Shown piece after piece: positions 18,901-27,022 of a DNA stretch of 56,279 bases. Each line of letters opens with the position of its first letter. Position 1 is the first letter of the stretch. Position numbers and translations under genes: made by a program. The stretch is from Limisphaerales bacterium (GTDB taxonomy: Bacteria; Verrucomicrobiota; Verrucomicrobiia; Limisphaerales; UBA11358), in NCBI GenBank assembly GCA_003134375.1, contig PLAY01000158.1:1-56279 (forward strand), given 5' to 3'. The notes under the pieces were generated by a model. It worked only from the letters and a program-made list of their open reading frames with translations, did not search any database and was not told the DNA's origin.

Positions 18901-20505
18901 TGTTCGGACACGAGTCTGTCGAACATCAAGGAAATGATCCATCAACACCGGCTCAATCGCATCGTCGTGGCGTCCTGCACGCCGCGCACGCACGAGCCGC
19001 TGTTCCGCGAGACTTTGCGCGAGGCCGGGCTGAACCCGAACCTCTTCGACATGGCCAACATCCGCGACCAGTGTTCCTGGGTGCATTCGGCCGCGCCGGA
19101 AGCGGCCACCGAAAAAGCGGTTGAACTCGTCAAGATGTCCATCGCCCGGGCGCGCACGCTCTGGCCGCTCGAAGGCGGCACGCTCGCGGTGGACCAGACC
19201 GGCATCGTCATCGGCGGCGGCTTGAGCGGCATGACCGCCGCGCTCGCGCTCGCCAACCAGGGATTCAGCGTCCATCTGGTCGAGCAAATCGGTCGTCTGG
19301 GCGGGACCCTGCACGATATTCATAACACTTTCGAGCACGACGACATCGCCGCCTTCACCCGCGGCCTCATTGACCAGGTCCAGAAACATTCCAAGATCAA
19401 GACCTACCTCGAAGCCGAAATCACCAGCATCAAGGGCCACATCGGCAAGTTCCACCTGACGCTCGCCAAGGGCGGCCCGAGCTTTGAAATTACCGGTGGC
19501 GCCATCGTCGTGGCCACGGGCGCGCAACCGGCCAAAACCGCCGAATTCTTATACGGCAAATCCGACCGCGTCCTGACCCAGGTCGAACTGGAAAAACGGT
19601 TGCACGACAAAGCCTGGCAGGCCAAGGGACAAAACATCGTCATGATCCAGTGCGTCGGCTCGCGCAACGAAAAGCATCCGTATTGCAGCCGCATTTGCTG
19701 CTCGATGGCCGTCAAAAACGCGCTGGCCGTCAAGAAACTGGACCCGAGCGCCAGCGTCTATGTGCTTTACCGCGACGTCCGGACCTACGGCTTCCGGGAA
19801 GTTTACTATCAGCAGGCGCGCGAAGCCGGGGTGGTGTTCATCCGTTACACGCCGGAAGCGCCGCCGCAGGTGGCCGACAACAACGGCCTGGTCGTCACGC
19901 TCAAAAGCCCCGACTTCCCCGAACCGCTCGCCATCGAGGCCGACAACGTCGTGCTCAGCACCGGCGTGGAAGTGGATTTGAAGAACAACAAGCGCATCTC
20001 GGACATGCTCAAGGTGCCGCTCAACGCCGACGGTTTCTACGTGGAAGCCCACATGAAACTGCGGCCCGTGGATTTCACCACCGAAGGCATCTTCCTGTGC
20101 GGCCTGGCCCATTCGCCGAAGTTCATTGACGAAAACATTTCGCAGGCGCGCGCCGCCGCCGCGCGCGCGGCCACCGTGCTGTCCAAGACCCAGCTCGATG
20201 TCAGCGCCCAGGTTTCCTACGTGGACCAGCAGAAGTGCATTTCCTGCATGACCTGCGTCACGGTCTGTCCGTACACCGCGCCCTACTGCAACAAGGACGG
20301 CAAGGGACAGATCGAGGCTGCCAAGTGCATGGGCTGCGGGATTTGCGCCGCCGAATGTCCGGCCCGCGCCATCCAGTTGCATCATTTCGAGACCGACCAG
20401 TTCGAAGTGATGATCAAACAACTGTTCGCCGGCGAAAACGTGGAGAACGGGGCAAACGGTGCGCCCGAGGCCTATCCGGTCAGGAAGTTGACGGAAAAAG
20501 TTTAG
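15997..20505 (+). CDS. hdrA: Giant HdrA: HdrA N-terminus, embedded GltD/NfnB-like FAD/NAD(P) oxidoreductase, then further HdrA modules with terminal 2x[4Fe-4S]
   Basis: '[56 protein letters not shown]' (HdrA); '[20 protein letters not shown]...[48 protein letters not shown]' (GltD-like); '[20 protein letters not shown]' and '[12 protein letters not shown]...[13 protein letters not shown]'. Start at ATG 15997. Confidence 0.9.
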   Translation: [1502 protein letters not shown]

Positions 20506-20526
20506 CATGATCGCCAAACAACATTT

Positions 20527-20640
20527 ATTTTCCAACGCAGAGGCGCGGAGAACGCGGAGTTTCGCAGAGTTTAATTTCCTCCGCGGCCCTCTGCGTCCTT
20601 TGCGTCTCTGCGTTAAGGCTCCCACACAATTTGCATAACC
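20527..20640. repeat. GCAGAG-type imperfect palindromic repeat
   Basis: 'AACGCAGAGGCGCGGAGAACGCGGAG...CTCTGCGTCCTTTGCGTCTCTGCGTTAA'; related copies at 30167-30250 and 30718-30872. Confidence 0.8.
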
Positions 20641-20641
20641 C

Positions 20642-21100
20642 ATGAAACCCCAGGTATTTGAACCCAAGATCGTGGCCTTTTGCTGCCACTACTGCGCCTA
20701 TTCGTCGGCGGATTTGGCGGGGTCCATGCGCATCCAGTATCCGCCCAACGTCCGCATCATCCGCACCCCCTGCACGGGCCGGCTGGAGACCGAATACTTC
20801 ATGAAGGCGTTCGAGAACGGCGCGGACGGCGTGCTGGTGGCCGGCTGTCTCGAAGGCGGCTGCCATTTCGTGGAAGGCAACCTCTGCGCCAAACGCCGGG
20901 TCACCTACACCCGCGACATGCTGGCCGAAGTCGGCCTGGAAAAGGAACGCCTCCGCATGGTCAACATTTCCGCCGCCATGGCGCGGCCTTTGGCGGACAC
21001 CATCACCGACATGGTGGAAACCGTCCGCAACCTCGGGCCAAACCCGCTCAAATCGAAAAATAATTTAACTAATTTAACCAAACTGGAGACCCGCTCATGA
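20642..21100 (+). CDS. mvhD: Hydrogenase iron-sulfur (MvhD/FlpD-like) subunit, second copy
   Basis: 'IVAFCCHYCAYSSADLAGSMRIQYPPNVRIIRTPCTGRLETEYFMKAFENGADGVLVAGCLEGGCHFVEGN' canonical MvhD cysteine pattern. Confidence 0.88.
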   Translation: MKPQVFEPKIVAFCCHYCAYSSADLAGSMRIQYPPNVRIIRTPCTGRLETEYFMKAFENGADGVLVAGCLEGGCHFVEGNLCAKRRVTYTRDMLAEVGLEKERLRMVNISAAMARPLADTITDMVETVRNLGPNPLKSKNNLTNLTKLETRS

Positions 21101-21765
21101 TTGTCGCCCAACGAAAAAACATACCCGAACTGCTGTCCATCGTGGAGAAGCACCGGAAGGTGCTCCTGCTCGGCTGCGGCACCTGCGTGACCGTCTGCCT
21201 CGCCGGCGGCCAGCGCGAAGTCAGCATCATCGCCTCCGCCCTCCGCATGGTGGCCAAATTGAAGAACCGCGCCCTCGAGGTCGAGGAACTCACCATCGAA
21301 CGCCAGTGCGACAACGTCTTCCTCGAACAGGCCGCCGAGGCGGTCAAGAACACCGACGCCGTGCTGTCGCTCGGCTGCGGCGCGGGGGTGCAGGCCTTGG
21401 CGGAACGATTCAACGGCAAACCGGTTTATGCCGGACTCGACACCGCGTTCATCGGCATTTTGGAGGAACGGGGCGTCTGGGCGGAAAAATGCGCCGCCTG
21501 CGGCCAGTGCGTGCTGCATCTCTACGGCGGAATTTGTCCCATCACCCGGTGCGCCAAGAAAATGATGAACGGCCCCTGTAGCGGCTCCCGCGAAGACCGG
21601 TGCGAAGTCAACCCCGACCGACCCTGCGCCTGGCAATTGATTTTCAAGCGCCTCAAAGAAATCGGCCAATTGGACCGGCTAAAAGAAATCAAGCCCCCCA
21701 AAAACTGGCGCCCAAGCCAGTCAGGAGGTTGTCGCACAATTGTTCGTGAGGATCACAGGGTTTGA
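21097..21765 (+). CDS. metV: Methylenetetrahydrofolate reductase C-terminal/MetV-like protein
   Basis: 'VLLLGCGTCVTVCLAGGQREV', 'GCGAGVQALAERF', 'CAACGQCVLHLYGGICPITRCAKKMMNGPCSGSREDRCEV' matches MetV-type cysteine-rich proteins. Confidence 0.85.
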   Translation: MIVAQRKNIPELLSIVEKHRKVLLLGCGTCVTVCLAGGQREVSIIASALRMVAKLKNRALEVEELTIERQCDNVFLEQAAEAVKNTDAVLSLGCGAGVQALAERFNGKPVYAGLDTAFIGILEERGVWAEKCAACGQCVLHLYGGICPITRCAKKMMNGPCSGSREDRCEVNPDRPCAWQLIFKRLKEIGQLDRLKEIKPPKNWRPSQSGGCRTIVREDHRV

Positions 21766-21874
21766 GAAAAGGCTGAAACAACTTTAGCATTTAGCGTTTA
21801 GCCTTTGGCTTTTGTTTTGGCGGGTGCAGGACGATTATTCGGGAAGACCATCGCGTGTGACATTGAGTAGCGCG

Positions 21875-22267
21875 TCACAATTGCTGTTGATCTGAGTCGT
21901 TCAAGAATTCTTTGTAAGAAATTACTCCACCATTCTTACAATCACGAACCACATAAAAAAGTGCGCACTCATACAGCTCTTTTAGAATATAGCGGTCTGT
22001 TGTCTGCCAAGCTAAAACAGGGACATCTCTTTCTGACCAAGTCCAATCCATAGGTGTTCTTTTACTAGGATCTTTAATGTCGGAATTGCGCGGTGCAAAC
22101 CACACGATGGCCTCTGACGGCACGAATTCCAAAAGCTTTTCTCCAGTATCATTCTTTTCTCCAGCCATAATTTCCTCGCCAATCAGGAGCATCTGGTAGC
22201 GCGGGACTTCGTCAACCTCCCAATGGTTGTAATGATTTCCCGCCAGATTTCCGCCGCCCTTCAACAC
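21875..22267 (-). CDS. Hypothetical protein; the frame may continue upstream of the annotated Met
   Basis: 130 aa ORF; the sequence upstream in frame reads '...TLWDIDVLKGGG', suggesting a truncated N terminus. Confidence 0.4.
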   Translation of the reverse strand: MLKGGGNLAGNHYNHWEVDEVPRYQMLLIGEEIMAGEKNDTGEKLLEFVPSEAIVWFAPRNSDIKDPSKRTPMDWTWSERDVPVLAWQTTDRYILKELYECALFYVVRDCKNGGVISYKEFLNDSDQQQL

Positions 22268-22460
22268 GTCAATATCCCAAAGCGTGTTTGGAAAAACGGA
22301 TGGGTTTCATTTTTCAATGGGCGGGGCACCCCAGATTCGGTTGTTTCCCATGCCCATTCAGATTGGCGAGCATCGTAGGACGATAATGCGGTTTGGCAAT
22401 TGGAAAAACACGTGAGACAACCGCAGAGAGCGCAGAGAAAAAGCTCAAAAACTTTAGCGT

Positions 22461-22736
22461 TCAGCGTTTGCCCCGAAGATAGTTTTGCACTTCGTCGTGA
22501 TCGCCCGCAAAATCAAAAATCAGCACGCCTTTGTGCGCCTCAAAAACGAGCCGCCAGGCAAGACTGGTGCGGCATTCGTAAAGATGTTTGCCCAGTTTCC
22601 GTATCGCCAGCCCGGTATGCGCGTGCGGCCGGCCAAAACCATCCACCATCGCTTTCAGGGTGGCGGAAACCTCCGCCTCCCGCCCGGCGGTCCGCACCAT
22701 CTTTTTGAACCGTTTGGACAGTTCAACGGAAATCAT
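22461..22736 (-). CDS. RelE/ParE-family toxin-like protein
   Basis: 'MISVELSKRFKKMVR...GLAIRKLGKHLYECRTSLAWRLVFEAHKGVLIFDFAGDHDEVQNYLR'. Confidence 0.7.
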   Translation of the reverse strand: MISVELSKRFKKMVRTAGREAEVSATLKAMVDGFGRPHAHTGLAIRKLGKHLYECRTSLAWRLVFEAHKGVLIFDFAGDHDEVQNYLRGKR

Positions 22737-22995
22737 CTTTGCTCCCGGTAAAGGGGGTCAACTCACCGCGCTTCCGCGCGGCTTTGAGTTCCGCGCCAAT
22801 GCGTTTTTCCGCCGCTGCCATTTCATCCGGCGTCAAACCGTATTCTTGAAGCGCGTAATCCGTGGAAACCACTTCCACCGGACGCAACGCCACAATCTTG
22901 CCCTCAAACATAAAGCCAACGTCTTCTCCTTGCGCCGCTTGTTTGAGCCAGTAGCCGAGCCGCCCGCGTCCCTCGGTGATTGTGAGAGTCTTCAT
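22723..22995 (-). CDS. Phd/YefM-type antitoxin
   Basis: 'MKTLTITEGRGRLGYWLKQAAQGEDVGFMFEGKIVALRPV'; overlaps the toxin start. Internal Met start preferred. Confidence 0.7.
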   Translation of the reverse strand: MKTLTITEGRGRLGYWLKQAAQGEDVGFMFEGKIVALRPVEVVSTDYALQEYGLTPDEMAAAEKRIGAELKAARKRGELTPFTGSKDDFR

Positions 22996-23119
22996 ACGCT
23001 CATTATAGCGCACACCAGCAGACTGGCAAGGAAACTTTTGCAGTTGGAAGAAAGGCCAAATTCTCCCGCCTTCATCGGATTTCCCTTTCGCTTTGTGGTC
23101 AACGTGGTAAAAGCACGCC

Positions 23120-25789
23120 ATGAATACTGCTCGCGTCCTGCTCGCCGGGTGGATGCTCTGCCGCGTCACCAGCCTGGCGCCGGCCGAAGAGTCCGCGGAC
23201 GAAATCCAGTGCCGGAAATCGGCCGCGTTCCTGACAGCGCCCGATTCCTCCGATTACCGGAAATACGCGCCGAGCCGCCAAATCAACATCCTGCACGTGG
23301 CGCTGGATGTCACTCCTGATTTTACCAATCGCACTGTCGCCGGGAAAACCACGATCACCTTCAAACCGATAGCGAAACCGCTGGAGAAACTGAGCCTCGA
23401 CGCCGTTGACCTGACGGTGAGCTCCGTGACCTCCAGCGTAGCGATCCTGGATTACCAGGTCACGGACGAGAAAATCATCGTCACCTTCGCCCAGCCGGTT
23501 CCCGCGGACAAGGAGGCCTGGGTCACGATTGCGCATCGCGCGGAGCCGACGGAGGGAATGTATTTCCGGACGCCGGAAATGGGCTACAAAGCCGGGGACA
23601 CGCATTTGTTCACGCAAGGCGAGCCGGTCGAGGCCCGGCATTGGTATCCCTGCCTGGATTCGCCCAATGAAAAGTTCACCTCCGAAATCACCTGCCGCGT
23701 GCCCGCGGGAATGACCGTGCTGTCCAACGGACGGCTGGTTTCCGAGGAGAAAGATCCCGCGACCGACCTCGTCGCCGTGAAATGGTTGCAGGACAAGCCG
23801 CATGCCAATTATCTGCTGTCGCTGGTGGCCGGCTATTTCAAAAAGGTGGAAGACCGGCACCGGGACATTCCGCTGGCGTTTTACACGCCTCCGTCCGAGA
23901 TCGGTGAAGCCACCAATTCATTCTGCGACACCAGGGACATCATGGCCTTTTACGAGGATGAAATCGGCCTGCCCTTTCCCTGGGCCAAGTATTACCAGGT
24001 GGCGGTCAATGATTTCGTCGCGGGCGGCATGGAAAACACGACGTTGACCACGCTCACGGACTACACGCTTTTCACCACCAACACGGAAAACATCCGTTCC
24101 AGCCAGGGCCTGGTCGCGCATGAAATGGCCCACCAATGGTTTGGCGACCTGGTCACCTGCAAAGACTGGAGCCACATCTGGTTGAACGAAGGGTTTGCCA
24201 CCTATTACGCGCTGCTGTACGACGAGCACCGGAATGGGCGGGACTCCATGCTCTACGGCCTGTATTGCGACGCGCGACAAATCCTGTCCATGACCGACTC
24301 GTCGCGGCCGATGGTGGATCGGAAATACGACAACCCCATGGATCTGTTCGGCGTTCTCGCCTACCAAAAGGGCAGCTGGGTGCTTCACATGCTGCGCACG
24401 CAACTGGGCAAGGATCTGTACCGCCGCTGTATCCGGACCTATCTGGAACGGCACCAGTTCGGATCGGTCGTCACCGAGGATCTGAATGCGGTGATCGAAG
24501 AATTGTCCGGCCGTTCCTACGATCAGTTCTTCGACCAATGGGTCTATCACGGCGGCTGTCCCGACCTGGACGCGAGCTACAGTTGGGACGCGCGCAGCAA
24601 GCTGGCCAAAGTTTCCCTGCGCCAAACGCAAAGAATCAGCGACGACACCTTTCTCTTCAATCTTCCGCTTTCCATCCGTTTCAAAACCGGATCAACCAAC
24701 GTGGACAAGCCGATCATCGTGAAGGAAAAATCGGAGGACTTTTACTTTGCGCTGGATGAGGAGCCCACGGCGGTGCGCATCGACCCCGAGTATGCGGTGC
24801 TGGCGAAGATCCATTTCAGCCCTCCCACTCCAATGCTCCACGCGCAACTGGAGGATCAAACCGACGTCGTCGGCCGGCTGCTCGCCATCGAAACGCTGGC
24901 CACAAAAAAGGACAAGGAGACGGTGGAAAAACTCAAGGGCGCGCTGAACCACGACACCTTTTACGGCGTGCGCCTGGAGGCGGCGCAGGCGTTGAGGGAC
25001 ATTCACACCGATGACGCCCTCGATGCGCTGCTCGCATCCACCCAACAGCCCGACGCCCGCGTGCGCCGCCGGGTTTATGCCGGAATCGGCGGGTTTTACC
25101 GGGTGCGAAGCAGCGATGCGGAGCGCGGGATGCTCGCCGCGGAAAAGAATCCGGACATCCAGGCCCTGGCGATCCGGGATTTGGGGACCTATGCCGGACC
25201 GGACACGCGCGCGCTGTTGCTGCAGTATCTGAATTCCACCTCGTATCGCAACGGGCTGGCCGAGGCCGCCATCCGGGGACTGAGAGCGCAGGATGATCCT
25301 TCCTCCATCGATCCGTTGCGCGACAACCTCAGGCAGCGTGAGACGGACTACACCAGCGACGGATTTGTCCAGGGATTGAGTGCGCTGGCTTACCTGGACC
25401 GCGATGAAAAGGACAAGACCGCGGTGCGCGAATTCCTTCTCGGCTATGTGAACCACCGAAAGGAGAGGGTCCGGCTGGGGGCCATCAACGCTCTGGGCGC
25501 GCTGGCGGATCCGGTCGCTTTGCCGGCGCTTGAGAAATTTGCGCTGGCCCGCAGGAAGAGCCCGGAACAACGCGCTGCCGCCAGTGCGATCCAGAACATC
25601 GAGAATTTCCGAAAGACCACGGAAGGTCTGGCCGACTTGCGCAAGGAATTCCTGGATTTGCAAAAGGAAGGCCAGGCTTTGCGCAAAGACTTCGACTCGC
25701 TGGAGAAAAAAGTCGATACCGCGGCCGCCAAAGGATCCGGGGCAAAGAAATCGCCATCCGCGGTGAAGCCGCCAAGAAACTCCGGCTGA
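23120..25789 (+). CDS. M1-family metallopeptidase (aminopeptidase N-like) with C-terminal HEAT-type repeats
   Basis: 'GGMENTTLTTL', 'HEMAHQWFGDLVTCKDWSHIWLNEGFATY' zinc site; C-terminal alpha-helical repeats; signal peptide. Confidence 0.9.
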   Translation: MNTARVLLAGWMLCRVTSLAPAEESADEIQCRKSAAFLTAPDSSDYRKYAPSRQINILHVALDVTPDFTNRTVAGKTTITFKPIAKPLEKLSLDAVDLTVSSVTSSVAILDYQVTDEKIIVTFAQPVPADKEAWVTIAHRAEPTEGMYFRTPEMGYKAGDTHLFTQGEPVEARHWYPCLDSPNEKFTSEITCRVPAGMTVLSNGRLVSEEKDPATDLVAVKWLQDKPHANYLLSLVAGYFKKVEDRHRDIPLAFYTPPSEIGEATNSFCDTRDIMAFYEDEIGLPFPWAKYYQVAVNDFVAGGMENTTLTTLTDYTLFTTNTENIRSSQGLVAHEMAHQWFGDLVTCKDWSHIWLNEGFATYYALLYDEHRNGRDSMLYGLYCDARQILSMTDSSRPMVDRKYDNPMDLFGVLAYQKGSWVLHMLRTQLGKDLYRRCIRTYLERHQFGSVVTEDLNAVIEELSGRSYDQFFDQWVYHGGCPDLDASYSWDARSKLAKVSLRQTQRISDDTFLFNLPLSIRFKTGSTNVDKPIIVKEKSEDFYFALDEEPTAVRIDPEYAVLAKIHFSPPTPMLHAQLEDQTDVVGRLLAIETLATKKDKETVEKLKGALNHDTFYGVRLEAAQALRDIHTDDALDALLASTQQPDARVRRRVYAGIGGFYRVRSSDAERGMLAAEKNPDIQALAIRDLGTYAGPDTRALLLQYLNSTSYRNGLAEAAIRGLRAQDDPSSIDPLRDNLRQRETDYTSDGFVQGLSALAYLDRDEKDKTAVREFLLGYVNHRKERVRLGAINALGALADPVALPALEKFALARRKSPEQRAAASAIQNIENFRKTTEGLADLRKEFLDLQKEGQALRKDFDSLEKKVDTAAAKGSGAKKSPSAVKPPRNSG

Positions 25790-25919
25790 TCAAGGCGGTT
25801 CTCACTAAACTCCTTCAAGTAATGGAGATTGTTTTCGAGCCAGCGTTGGCCATCCATCACCTGCCCCACCCCAATTGAATGTTCGATGTTGAATGTTGGA
25901 TGTTGGATGTTTCCCCATT

Positions 25920-26140
25920 TCAGCCTTCCTTGTCCACCATAGCCCCGGGCGAAGGTGGAAGCCTTTCTATGCCCCTTCCCCCTTCCGGCCTCCACCAAAA
26001 ATAAACCGGCACACCCGCCAGCACGATCAACAGCCCGGGCCAGGTGGTCTGCGTCCGGTAAAAGAGCAATACGACCATGACGACGCTCGCGCCCATGATG
26101 TAGAGCGCCGGCAACACGGGGTAAGGTCGCCCACCAGCAA
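25920..26140 (-). pseudogene. Remnant of the C-terminus of an APC-family amino acid permease
   Basis: Minus-strand reading GGRPYPVLPALYIMGASVVMVVLLFYRTQTTWPGLLIVLAGVPVYFWWR resembles the last TM helices of APC transporters; no upstream remainder. Confidence 0.6.
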
Positions 26141-26417
26141 CAGACGCCGCGCGACTTCGGCGATTTGAGAGTCAGCCATCAGTCTGCGTCTCTGAGGCCC
26201 TGGTGTCTTCCGTTTCTTCACAATTCTCCTTCCCGCCGCGTCGCAACCAAGCGGAGATGAGTGAAGGCTTTGTCGAAAATGATGGGAAGTAAAGCGTCAA
26301 ATTCGGCGACCGCCTCATTCCCTAAACAACCCGTGTTGACTCCGATTTGTGAATAACTGTGAATAACTTTGGATTGCCTTTGCGCTCGAAAGGGCTAGAA
26401 TAAAGATTTCTGTTCAA

Positions 26418-26801
26418 ATGACATCAATGGCCGTATCAAAACTGCGGATTTTAGTCGTAGATGACGAACCGGCTGTCGGCGATACCGTCAAGATGTTGCT
26501 CAGAATTGACGGGCATGAGGTGGAGACAACCAACAGCAGCACGGAGGCCTTGGGCCTGTTTGAATCAGGCCGGTTCGACCTGGTCTTCACTGACTTTGCC
26601 ATGCCCGGAATGAATGGCCATCAACTGGCAGCCGCCATCAAGGCGAGTGCGCCGGAGCAGCCGATCGTAATGATTACCGGCCACGCCGGGATCTTGCTCC
26701 CATCACCCGACGTGGATTTCGTTGTCGGCAAACCCTTCCGGCTGGAACATCTGCGGGAGGCCATTGCCAAGGTCATGCCGGAAGAAAGCCTCACCGCTTA
26801 A
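26418..26801 (+). CDS. Single-domain response regulator (CheY-like receiver)
   Basis: 'ILVVDDEPAVGDT', 'FTDFAMPGMNG', 'VVGKPF': conserved DD/D/K residues. Confidence 0.88.
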   Translation: MTSMAVSKLRILVVDDEPAVGDTVKMLLRIDGHEVETTNSSTEALGLFESGRFDLVFTDFAMPGMNGHQLAAAIKASAPEQPIVMITGHAGILLPSPDVDFVVGKPFRLEHLREAIAKVMPEESLTA

Positions 26802-26940
26802 GAAAAGGCTGAACTCCGATAAATCGCGAGCAGGGGCTAAAGGCTGAAGGCTGAAACGAAAACTTTAGCCTTTAGCCTTTGCTGTGTTACTGTCTGGCCA
26901 TGATCTCCAGATTAGAATTTATTCCAAAAATTTCGGAATG

Positions 26941-27011
26941 GGTGGGGCGAGCGTCCTCGCGAGCCGTCTGCTTTCAGAAAAAGGGCGGCGCGTCAGGAGC
27001 CTCGCCCCACC
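26941..27011. repeat. GGTGGGGCGAGCGTC palindromic element overlapping the 5' end of the GH28-like ORF
   Basis: GGTGGGGCGAGCGTCCTCGCGAGCCGT...CGTCAGGAGCCTCGCCCCACC; same termini as 43914-43976. Confidence 0.85.
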
Positions 27012-27022
27012 GGACACCATTT

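Noticed and set aside
15976-19527. 1183 aa minus-strand ORF antisense to hdrA
   Set aside because: GC-rich antisense shadow ORF; lacks recognisable domains while the plus strand encodes a clear HdrA.
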